Assembly (NCBI GenBank): GCA_029570245.1
Contig: JAKQSH010000466.1
Location: 1-5,217 of the forward strand
Reading direction: 5' to 3'
From: Deltaproteobacteria bacterium
GTDB taxonomy: Bacteria > Myxococcota_A > SURF-8
Length of the DNA: 5,217 nt
The translations under genes and the position numbers were made by a program. Positions 1-5,217 of this stretch are shown one piece after another. The notes beneath the pieces are model-generated. The model saw only the letters and a list, made by a program, of their open reading frames with translations. It did no database searches and was not told where the DNA came from. How positions within the stretch are numbered: the first letter of the stretch is position 1; each line of letters starts with the position of its first letter.

Positions 1-81
1 TTCAAGCTCGCGACCAATCTGCGGAATTGTATTTTTTCCGAAAATTACACGGGTCGGGTTGTAGAAACTGAAATTATCCAT
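1..81 (-). CDS. Iron-containing alcohol dehydrogenase (BDH/YqhD type), N-terminal fragment
   Basis: This is the start of a gene that runs off the left edge; only 27 codons are visible. Reading leftward from ATG at 81-79 gives MDNFSFYNPTRVIFGKN, followed by an Ile-Pro-Gln-Ile-Gly stretch. The Asn-Phe-x-Phe-Tyr-Asn-Pro-Thr-x-[IV]-x-Phe-Gly-Lys pattern is the characteristic N-terminal strand of NAD(P)H-dependent butanol dehydrogenase/YqhD-like group III alcohol dehydrogenases. Known family members are cytoplasmic, about 385-400 residues long, and interconvert aldehydes and alcohols using a divalent metal. The Rossmann and metal-ligand regions are outside the window, so substrate and cofactor preference cannot be judged. 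The start is supported by AAAGGA (complement of 89-94), 7 bases upstream of the ATG. The gene begins 35 bases after the pepT stop on the same strand, with no terminator between, so co-transcription is likely. The family call is firm; a specific gene name is not. Confidence 0.85.
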   Translation of the reverse strand, partial: MDNFSFYNPTRVIFGKNTIPQIGRELE

Positions 82-88
82 GTCAGAA

Positions 89-94
89 TCCTTT
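89..94 (-). promoter_or_regulatory. Ribosome binding site of the alcohol dehydrogenase gene
   Basis: AAAGGA on the minus strand lies 7 bases before the ATG at 81-79. It fixes the start of a gene cut by the window edge. It sits in the 35-base gap after pepT, where no promoter-like sequence is evident. Confidence 0.6.
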
Positions 95-116
95 CCGGCA
101 GTTTCAGAAAATGTCG

Positions 117-1367
117 TTATTCAGCCCAGCCCTGAACCAGATTAAGCACGGTACAGACGGCAAAAGCCATGACGCGCGTAGAAATCCATTCGCGCGGGCC
201 GTGAAAATTCAATCCACCGGCGAAAATATTGGGTGTCGGCAGACCTTTCGCCGTCAGGCCGGAGCCATCAGTGCCGCCCCGAATCGGAAGCACCTGCGGA
301 GTAATTCCGCAGGCTTCGACAGCTTCAAGCAGCTTTTCTGTTATTTCGGGCCTGTCCTTGAGCCAGTACGCCATGTTGCGGTACGTCTCCGTAATCTCGA
401 CCGAAACTTTCAGGCGCGGCTCTTCGTCCATGAGTTCCTTTGCGATCCGCTTTACCGTTTCGCCGCGAACCTTAAGCTTGTCCACTTCGAAATCTCTCAA
501 TATCATCGACAGTGTGGCTTCGGAAGCGTTGCCGCTCAGGTCCGTCATGTGGTAAAAACCCTGACGGCCTTCCGTGTTTTCGGGTCTTTCGTCAGCCGGC
601 AGCTTCTCGATGAACTTGGCGGCGTATTTCAGCGCGTTAACCATGCGATTCTTTGCAAATCCGGGATGAACCGCTACACCGGTGAATTTTATACTCGCGC
701 CGTCGGCTGAAAAGGTTTCCGAGTTGATTTCTCCCAGCCAGCCGCCGTCCAGGGTATAAGCGCAATCGGCATTGAAACGGGCGATGTCAAATTTCGATGC
801 ACCGCGCCCGATTTCTTCGTCCGGGGTTATTCCCACGCGGATTCGCGGACGCCTGATTTCTGGGTGCTTCTGCATATACTCCAGCGCAGCAAGTATTTCG
901 GCCACACCGGCCTTGTCGTCTGCACCCAGAAGAGTAGTTCCGTCGGAGGTTATAACGGTGTCGCCTTTACAGAGCGCCAGCTCAGGCGTGCTTTCGACAG
1001 TAATGATTACTTCATCGTTCAGTCTTATGTCTTTTCCGTCGAAATTGCTGTGCAGAACCGGTTTTACGTCATGCCCGCTGAAATCCGTGGCGGTGTCGAT
1101 ATGCGCCAGCAGACCGATGCAGCGCCGGCTGTTGCAGTTGCTTTCCAGCGTAGCAAAAAGATAACCGTTTTCGTCTATTTCGGCATCTGAAAGTCCAAGT
1201 TTCTTCAACCGGTCGGCGACAACTTCAAGAGCTTCAAGCTGTCCCGGACTGGAAGGTGAAGTTTCGGACTCATCGCAGGATTGAGAGTCTATTTTTACCA
1301 GTTCGAGGAAATATTCCACGAGATTTGTGCCATTCAGAATTTCCTGGGAGTCTTTGAATTGAATCAT
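117..1367 (-). CDS. pepT: Peptidase T (tripeptide aminopeptidase, M20B family)
   Basis: This cytoplasmic di-zinc aminopeptidase removes the N-terminal residue from tripeptides. The gene is complete at 416 residues, against about 408 for the Escherichia coli enzyme, with no signal peptide. The expected M20B signatures occur in order. AHIDTATDFSG holds metal ligand H89 and D91. LLGADDKAG holds the bridging D150. TPDEEIG holds the catalytic base E184 and ligand E185. YTLDGG holds ligand D207. HPGFAKNRMVNAL (H234) lies in the dimerisation/lid domain. IRGGTDGSGL is at 362-371, and NFHGPREW holds the last ligand, H389. Every catalytic and metal residue expected from the E. coli enzyme is therefore present and activity is likely. 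The start is ATG 1367-1365, preceded 6 bases upstream by AGGAGA. The gene diverges from the large lipoprotein and is followed closely by an alcohol dehydrogenase gene. An unrelated M20 peptidase is unlikely given the lid and C-terminal motifs. Confidence 0.97.
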   Translation of the reverse strand: MIQFKDSQEILNGTNLVEYFLELVKIDSQSCDESETSPSSPGQLEALEVVADRLKKLGLSDAEIDENGYLFATLESNCNSRRCIGLLAHIDTATDFSGHDVKPVLHSNFDGKDIRLNDEVIITVESTPELALCKGDTVITSDGTTLLGADDKAGVAEILAALEYMQKHPEIRRPRIRVGITPDEEIGRGASKFDIARFNADCAYTLDGGWLGEINSETFSADGASIKFTGVAVHPGFAKNRMVNALKYAAKFIEKLPADERPENTEGRQGFYHMTDLSGNASEATLSMILRDFEVDKLKVRGETVKRIAKELMDEEPRLKVSVEITETYRNMAYWLKDRPEITEKLLEAVEACGITPQVLPIRGGTDGSGLTAKGLPTPNIFAGGLNFHGPREWISTRVMAFAVCTVLNLVQGWAE

Positions 1368-1373
1368 TATGAA

Positions 1374-1379
1374 TCTCCT
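1374..1379 (-). promoter_or_regulatory. Ribosome binding site of pepT
   Basis: AGGAGA on the minus strand (complement of 1374-1379) lies 6 bases upstream of the ATG at 1367. It is close to the Shine-Dalgarno consensus and selects this start. Confidence 0.75.
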
Positions 1380-1402
1380 GCGTTTGTGCGGTTATGGAAA
1401 AA

Positions 1403-1415
1403 GTCTTCCGAAGAC
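1403..1415. repeat. Short dyad GTCTTC-C-GAAGAC in the pepT leader
   Basis: Two perfect 6-base arms (1403-1408 and 1410-1415) flank one central base. If the candidate pepT promoter is right, the dyad covers roughly the first dozen transcribed bases. It could be an operator or a small 5' hairpin. Six-base arms can arise by chance, so any function is speculative. Confidence 0.4.
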
Positions 1416-1420
1416 AGTCA

Positions 1421-1449
1421 AAGATAAAACGAAGCCTTTCGACGAACAA
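1421..1449 (-). promoter_or_regulatory. Candidate promoter of pepT (and the downstream dehydrogenase)
   Basis: On the minus strand, TTGTTC (complement of 1444-1449) and TATCTT (complement of 1421-1426) are separated by exactly 17 bases. They match the sigma-70 -35 and -10 consensus at 3/6 and 4/6 positions. Transcription would begin near 1414, leaving a leader of about 45 bases. This is the best-spaced pair I found by eye upstream of pepT, but the match is modest. A TTGACT further downstream (complement of 1416-1421) lacks a convincing -10 partner. Confidence 0.3.
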
Positions 1450-1497
1450 GCTTTTTTCGCCTTATTGCTCATGGAGCGTACCGCTGAAGTGAAATTG

Positions 1498-1514
1498 ATA
1501 TTTTTCAAAAATAT
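1498..1514. repeat. Perfect 17-bp palindrome, possible operator upstream of the lipoprotein gene
   Basis: ATATTTTT (1498-1505) and its exact reverse complement AAAAATAT (1507-1514) flank a single C. The centre, 1506, is about 42 bases upstream of the start point predicted from the TATAAT at 1536-1541. That is where class II activators bind, and also close to where AT-rich UP elements lie. The composition is entirely A/T outside the centre, so chance symmetry is more likely than in mixed sequence. The dyad itself is certain; its role is inferred. Confidence 0.5.
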
Positions 1515-1535
1515 AGTGTTGTTTTTCGACTGATG

Positions 1536-1541
1536 TATAAT
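1536..1541 (+). promoter_or_regulatory. Candidate -10 element of the lipoprotein gene promoter
   Basis: TATAAT at 1536-1541 is a perfect sigma-70 -10 hexamer in the intergenic region, pointing toward the lipoprotein gene. No good -35 hexamer sits 16-18 bases upstream; that stretch is ATAGTG-like. The promoter may therefore be weak or activator-dependent, which would fit the palindrome just upstream. The predicted start near 1548 would give a leader of about 89 bases. Confidence 0.45.
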
Positions 1542-1625
1542 CATAAAAAGATACTTTGCGTCTGGTGGTTCGCAAACGTTTTTCGACCGCCGCAGGGAGA
1601 GCAAAGAAAAAAAGAAAGGCAATGA

Positions 1626-1631
1626 GGGAGG
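1626..1631 (+). promoter_or_regulatory. Ribosome binding site that sets the lipoprotein start
   Basis: GGGAGG at 1626-1631 lies 5 bases before ATG 1637. It overlaps the codons just after the in-frame ATG at 1622, so 1622 and earlier starts (including TTG 1556) would place the Shine-Dalgarno inside the coding region. Starting at 1637 also gives a typical short, basic signal-peptide N-region. Confidence 0.75.
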
Positions 1632-1636
1632 CTGTC

Positions 1637-4360
1637 ATGCGTATGACGAAAGTCTTTCTGTACACTGGTTCGCTTCTGATTCTTATGCTGGCATTTTCGT
1701 GTTCCGACAGCAGCAACATGGGATTTCTCGGCGGTGATGGCGTCGATGGCGATACCGATGGCGACGAGGATCAGACTGACAACATAAAAAACGATCTCTG
1801 CGATCCTGACCCATGCACTGATTTTGAAGACAGAGTTTGCGACAGCAGAACCGGCAACTGCGTGTGCAAAAGCGATTTCTGCGACATTGACGGAGTATGC
1901 ATCGAAAAACGCACTCCGCATCCGGATTATGCCTGCCTCTATTGCGATCCCTCCACTGATGCCGACAACTGGACTCCGCGCGCCTCCGGTTATGTCTGCC
2001 GTAAAGCCGAAGGTGTGTGCGACGCTGTGGAAGCCTGCGACGGCGAATCGCCTGATTGCCCGGAAGACGCAAGGCTGGGCGGAGATGAAGTCTGCCGCGA
2101 AGCAAAAGGTCCATGCGATGCCGCCGAAAAATGCGACGGTGAGTCTGTCGATTGTCCAAAAGATGAATTTGTTGCGAAAAATACCGGTTGCGACGACGAA
2201 AACAACTGTACGGCGAACGACAGGTGCAACGACAGCGGAGACTGCATCGGAGAAGAGTATTCCTGCAACGGCCATGGTCAGTGCAATGCCGACAACCCCT
2301 TCTGCACCTGCAGCGGTCCCAATTATACCGGCGATTACTGTAACCAGTGTGCGGAAAACTATATATCCTATCCGTTGTGCCTGCTTGATGCCGACGCCGA
2401 CGGAGTACCGGAAGACGACGGCGACGGGCAGATCGACATCTGCACCGGCGGCGATACTCTGAACTGCGACGACAACTGCCCGGCTCTGGCCAACGAAAAT
2501 CAGACTGATCTTGATTCAGACAGCCTGGGCGACGACTGCGACGACGACCCTCCGGGTAATGTGACCGACGCGAAAGTATGCGTGGGCGGTTCTACAGGAA
2601 GTGCTTCTTATCAGCTGGAAGACCCTTCCTGCTACGAAGCAGACGGCTGCAACGGAGACTTCGAGCGCTGTAACCGCCGGGCCGGAAATATAAGAATCTT
2701 CTGGGATGCCCCGGCAGGCAACGCAACTCTCGGCACCGGCAGTCCGTCCGGCTACGAAATTCACGTCGTAAAGAACGAAGGATGTACCGACGCCGCATGC
2801 ATATGCGACGGAATAGAATGGGACACGGCCAACGAGCCGTCGGATGCGGTGATTACACTTGATTCGCCGGCGGGAAGCGTTCACGGGGCTGTAATAAGCG
2901 GGCTCGACATCACTTATTCCACTTCATACTGCATTCTGATTAAGGCTTTCGATATCGTCGGAAACGAATCCGGCGTTACAAAATTCGGGCGTGAAGTGAA
3001 TTTCTTTGTCGAAAACATCGCAACGGCAAATTTTTACGACGAAGAAGACGGCTGGCAGTTGATTGATCCGCCATACGTGGATGCCGGAGATTTCAACGGC
3101 GACGGAATGGACGATCTGGCTGTAGGAGCCGCAGAATATAACGGACTGGCCGGAGCCGTTTACATCTATTATGGTTTCGAAGATGGTCAGGAAGCGCCTC
3201 TGCCGGATCAGATCATCGAAATTGACGGAACTCTGCTATTCGGCGGAGACATAACTGTAGGAAACTTCAACGGTGACAAAACTACTGAAGGGCTGCCGAT
3301 TATGGATATCGCCATTGGAGAGCTTGGTATGGAATTCGACGGCGCCGTATATCTCTATTTCGGCACAGCCGGAGGCGGACTGCCGGAAGAAGCCGATGTG
3401 TTCATAAATCACACCAGCGATAACAACAATGACTTCCGACAACTGGGTTTCGCCATGGATACTTTGAACTGGAACGGCGACGATTACAGCGATCTGCTGA
3501 TCGGCACCTATGCTTTCGCCGCCCACGAAAGTCCGGTTTATCTGTTCCTGGGGCGCGAAACCTGGAACGAAAGCTACACGGCGGGCAGCGCCGTCAACCC
3601 CGCGTACAAAGGCGACGAAGACCTGGTTATTCAACGCGACGAGAACGCCTCAGGTCCTGGTTTCTTCGGCTGGGATATCGGTCACAGCGATCTTGACTTC
3701 GACGGCTACGACGAAATTCTGCTGACGCACCTCGACTACAACGGCATAGCGGGCGACGACCGCGTTTATGTCATGTGGGGCGATCCTACACTGACAGACG
3801 GAATAAACCAGGGAGCCAACACCGAGCCCGACTACGTCTCGCCGCCGAATTTCAATGTTCATTACGCCTTTGGAATTATCATCGGGCACGGTGAATTCGG
3901 GTCGAAAGTCAAGGGATTGCCGGATATGGATGTTCAGGACGGTGGAGTCAACGACGGCGCCGGAGAATTTCTTGTGCAGAAAACATCCAGCGCCGAACAG
4001 ATAGTCTATCTGTACAGAGGAACCGTTGACAGCCATCAGCTCAGCATTACTCCACAGGTCTTCTCAACTCCGAACGCTCCTGCTCTCGACGACAACAACT
4101 ACGGAGAAACTCTTGGAAACGCCGGCGACTTCAACTCCGACGGCTACGGAGATTTCTTCATAACCGACAACAGCCTGCTGCGCATTTACCTCGGCGCCGA
4201 CAAGGACGAAGTCTCGGAATACATCGACATGCCGGGATTCTGGACACAGGGAGAGTCTGAAATGCTGCATGCTGTTGGCGGCGCGGATTTCAACGGCGAC
4301 GGTCTGCCGGATATCATCATAGTCAACAAAATCAGCGGTAATATTTACCTGCTCAAGTAA
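1637..4360 (+). CDS. Large outer-surface lipoprotein: Cys-rich stalk, TSP3-like and FN3-like segments, seven-blade FG-GAP propeller
   Basis: The protein has 907 residues and no enzyme motif that I recognise. Residues 1-21 form a lipoprotein signal peptide (MRMTKVF, then a hydrophobic core), and Cys22 in LAFSC is the likely lipidation site. Ser at +2 favours the outer membrane. Residues 25-54 are an Asp/Gly-rich tether. Residues 55-248 are Cys-rich: two disintegrin-like repeats (121-145, 153-178), a CDDxNxC repeat (185-203) and an EGF-like module (210-248). Residues 251-303 resemble thrombospondin type 3 calcium repeats (DADADG, DNCP, DLDSDSLGDDCD). Residues about 348-450 look like a fibronectin-III domain. 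Residues 472-907 carry seven FG-GAP blades, as in integrin alpha chains, with calcium loops such as DFNGDGMDD and DFNGDGLPD. The propeller has no cysteine. Start 1637 is chosen from GGGAGG 5 bases upstream. The gene stands alone. A role in adhesion or surface binding is inferred; its ligand is unknown. Confidence 0.9.
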   Translation: MRMTKVFLYTGSLLILMLAFSCSDSSNMGFLGGDGVDGDTDGDEDQTDNIKNDLCDPDPCTDFEDRVCDSRTGNCVCKSDFCDIDGVCIEKRTPHPDYACLYCDPSTDADNWTPRASGYVCRKAEGVCDAVEACDGESPDCPEDARLGGDEVCREAKGPCDAAEKCDGESVDCPKDEFVAKNTGCDDENNCTANDRCNDSGDCIGEEYSCNGHGQCNADNPFCTCSGPNYTGDYCNQCAENYISYPLCLLDADADGVPEDDGDGQIDICTGGDTLNCDDNCPALANENQTDLDSDSLGDDCDDDPPGNVTDAKVCVGGSTGSASYQLEDPSCYEADGCNGDFERCNRRAGNIRIFWDAPAGNATLGTGSPSGYEIHVVKNEGCTDAACICDGIEWDTANEPSDAVITLDSPAGSVHGAVISGLDITYSTSYCILIKAFDIVGNESGVTKFGREVNFFVENIATANFYDEEDGWQLIDPPYVDAGDFNGDGMDDLAVGAAEYNGLAGAVYIYYGFEDGQEAPLPDQIIEIDGTLLFGGDITVGNFNGDKTTEGLPIMDIAIGELGMEFDGAVYLYFGTAGGGLPEEADVFINHTSDNNNDFRQLGFAMDTLNWNGDDYSDLLIGTYAFAAHESPVYLFLGRETWNESYTAGSAVNPAYKGDEDLVIQRDENASGPGFFGWDIGHSDLDFDGYDEILLTHLDYNGIAGDDRVYVMWGDPTLTDGINQGANTEPDYVSPPNFNVHYAFGIIIGHGEFGSKVKGLPDMDVQDGGVNDGAGEFLVQKTSSAEQIVYLYRGTVDSHQLSITPQVFSTPNAPALDDNNYGETLGNAGDFNSDGYGDFFITDNSLLRIYLGADKDEVSEYIDMPGFWTQGESEMLHAVGGADFNGDGLPDIIIVNKISGNIYLLK
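1736..1763 (+). repeat. Repeated GATGGCG heptamers encoding the Asp/Gly tether
   Basis: GATGGCG occurs at 1736-1742, 1745-1751 and 1757-1763, always in the same frame as GAT-GGC. It encodes part of the acidic spacer after the lipidated cysteine. Insertions or deletions here in multiples of three would change tether length without breaking the frame. The repeats are few and interrupted, so strong slippage is not expected. Confidence 0.45.
1997..2170 (+). repeat. Tandem disintegrin-like Cys motif, two copies within the lipoprotein gene
   Basis: Two 25-residue units begin at 1997 (residues 121-145) and 2093 (residues 153-177), a 32-residue period. Both follow CRxAxGxCDAxExCDGES, then x-Asp-Cys-Pro-x-Asp. 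By eye 17 of 25 positions are identical, including all four cysteines. Three of the differences are Lys/Glu swaps. The DNA copies have diverged at many third positions, so this is an old duplication. The motif resembles part of the disintegrin domain of ADAM proteins, but it is also a common short module in bacterial surface proteins, and no metalloprotease domain accompanies it. Confidence 0.8.
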
Positions 4361-4378
4361 AGCTCTGCTGCAGACCTT

Positions 4379-4413
4379 ATAAAAAATGCGCGCCGCAGGC
4401 GCGCATTTTTTAT
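4379..4413. terminator. Strong bidirectional intrinsic terminator
   Basis: The sequence forms a perfect 16-base-pair stem (4379-4394 with 4398-4413) closed by the three-base loop GCA. The GC-rich core GCGCGCC/GGCGCGC is flanked by A6 on the left and T6 on the right. Each strand therefore reads as a GC hairpin followed by a U run. It lies 18 bases after the lipoprotein stop and 17 bases beyond the stop of the convergent oxidoreductase gene, so it should end transcription from both sides. Confidence 0.93.
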
Positions 4414-4430
4414 GCTGCATAATGACGCTT

Positions 4431-5216
4431 TCAGCTTAATACTTCTCCACTGCCGATGCTCCGGTCAAGCCTGAGCAGACTCAGAACAATGCGATCGTCA
4501 TCGTTGAGTCTGTCGGTAAACCAGCGACTGATAAGCATGCCGACACCGGGTCCCAGCATGAAGCCCTGACCGCACATACCGATTGCATGAACCAGCCCGT
4601 CGATGTTCGGATCGCGGTCGATGTAAGGAGAACCATCTGCTGTGTTCGGATACAGTCCGCGCCAGACGCGGCGAACTTTGGCGTCGGCTAGGCGGGGCAG
4701 TATTTTGAGAATCCGCCCTGACACCAGCGGCAGAAATTCGGAGGTGGACCGCACGTCAGTGCCATACATGGCCGGAGAAGGTGTCAGACAGAAAACCACC
4801 TGCCCGATTTCGTTCTGATAAAAATAGATGTTCTTCGAATTTCTGCCGTGGCGGATATCAACCACCATGGGATTGAAGAAGTGTCCCATCGGATCGGTGA
4901 TTCCAGCCTCGTGCATGTCGGGCATGAGTTTTACTTCGGTTCCCGCCAGAGCCGCGATTCTATCGCCGTCTACGCCGGCTGCATTTACCGCATGTCCGCA
5001 CGAATAAACACCCTTGTCGGTTTTCACCGCCTGCAATCTTCCGTTCTCGTGAACGAAAGCCGTCACGGCTTCGTCGAAGCGGAACTCCGCGCCGGCCGCA
5101 AGCGCTTCCTCGTAAAAAGCCGCCATGGCGTCAATGGTGGAGGCCGAGCCGTCGTCTTTTGTGAAAGTCGCGCCGCGCAGACCGTCTCTGACTATCCCCG
5201 GCACCAGGCGTTCGAC
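4431..5216 (-). CDS. FAD-dependent DAO-family oxidoreductase, C-terminal part
   Basis: The gene enters from the right edge; 261 residues are visible, ending at TGA 4433-4431. The N-terminal dinucleotide-binding GxGxxG region is outside the window. The reading frame is open to base 5216, so the GTG at 5204 is internal. The fragment opens VERLVPGI, with Gly-Ala-Thr-Phe and DGSAS shortly after, as in the glycine/sarcosine oxidase and DadA-like family (DAO fold). VNAAG (4974-4988) is the usual conserved strand-turn of the FAD domain. Near the end come RxWxGLYPNTADGSPYI and MCGQGFMLGPGVG, the C-terminal FAD/substrate motifs. An intermediate stretch (YFYQNEIGQVVF) resembles sarcosine oxidase beta and proline dehydrogenase beta proteins. 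The reaction is probably oxidation of an amino acid or secondary amine; the substrate cannot be set from this fragment. It is convergent with the lipoprotein gene and shares its terminator. CGQGF has Gln where Gly-His-Gly-Phe is common. Confidence 0.88.
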   Translation of the reverse strand, partial: VERLVPGIVRDGLRGATFTKDDGSASTIDAMAAFYEEALAAGAEFRFDEAVTAFVHENGRLQAVKTDKGVYSCGHAVNAAGVDGDRIAALAGTEVKLMPDMHEAGITDPMGHFFNPMVVDIRHGRNSKNIYFYQNEIGQVVFCLTPSPAMYGTDVRSTSEFLPLVSGRILKILPRLADAKVRRVWRGLYPNTADGSPYIDRDPNIDGLVHAIGMCGQGFMLGPGVGMLISRWFTDRLNDDDRIVLSLLRLDRSIGSGEVLS

Positions 5217-5217
5217 T

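Noticed and set aside
111..710. 199-codon plus-strand open frame
   Set aside because: It lies antisense to pepT, which has complete family motifs. Its translation shows no recognisable domain, and no ribosome binding site is evident.
1556..1636. In-frame extension of the lipoprotein to TTG 1556 or ATG 1622
   Set aside because: It would add a basic, Lys/Arg-rich stretch before the signal peptide and bury the GGGAGG Shine-Dalgarno inside the gene. ATG 1637, 5 bases after that site, gives a normal signal peptide.
1997..2170. Possible ADAM-type metalloprotease
   Set aside because: Only the short disintegrin-like motif is present. There is no HExxH zinc motif anywhere in the protein.
1541..2275. 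244-codon minus-strand open frame
   Set aside because: It is antisense to the Cys-rich region and promoter of the lipoprotein. Its Ala/Val/Phe-rich composition follows from reading Asp/Cys/Gly codons backwards.
1824..2462. 212-codon plus-strand open frame in another phase
   Set aside because: It overlaps the lipoprotein in a shifted frame. Its low-complexity Ala/Thr/Pro composition is a shadow of the GC-rich Asp/Cys codons, and its product matches no family I know.
5202..5204. GTG at 5204 as the start of the oxidoreductase
   Set aside because: The frame stays open to the window edge and the residues before it (VERL) fit the family's conserved VERLVPG-like segment. The true start lies upstream, outside the window.
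1..5217. CRISPR array, insertion sequence, tRNA or phage defence system
   Set aside because: I saw no regular direct repeats with spacers, transposase motifs, terminal inverted repeats, tRNA-like cloverleaf or defence-gene domains on either strand.

Overview
The window looks like ordinary chromosomal DNA from a Gram-negative, probably environmental and perhaps anaerobic bacterium. The main clue is a large secreted lipoprotein built from an Asp/Gly-rich tether, Cys-rich repeats, a thrombospondin-3-like calcium segment and FG-GAP blades. That style is common in Myxococcota and other former Deltaproteobacteria. The taxon is an inference with low confidence, because no rRNA or other marker gene is present.

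Layout. Bases 1-81 (minus strand) hold the first 27 codons of an iron-containing, BDH/YqhD-type alcohol dehydrogenase. Bases 117-1367 (minus) hold a complete peptidase T gene (pepT) with every catalytic and metal-binding residue I would expect. Its stop codon lies 35 bases upstream of the dehydrogenase start, so the two probably form an operon. Bases 1368-1636 are an AT-rich divergent intergenic region with candidate promoters for both sides and two short dyad symmetries. Bases 1637-4360 (plus) encode a 907-residue lipoprotein. Bases 4361-4430 carry a strong bidirectional terminator. Bases 4431-5216 (minus) hold the C-terminal 261 residues of an FAD-dependent DAO-family oxidoreductase, whose N-terminus lies beyond the window.

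How the genes relate. PepT trims tripeptides in the cytoplasm, and the dehydrogenase interconverts alcohols and aldehydes. The DAO-family enzyme probably oxidises an amino acid or N-methylated amine. These three are housekeeping or catabolic genes, and the sequence does not show that they serve one pathway. The lipoprotein is the unusual gene: a Cys-rich stalk, a fibronectin-III-like domain and a seven-blade, integrin-alpha-like propeller, all probably anchored to the outer membrane and facing outward. It appears to be transcribed alone, between divergent pepT and the convergent oxidoreductase gene.

I found no CRISPR array, mobile element, RNA gene or evident new multi-gene system. The points worth a second look concern the architecture and irregular blades of the lipoprotein and the palindrome in its promoter region.
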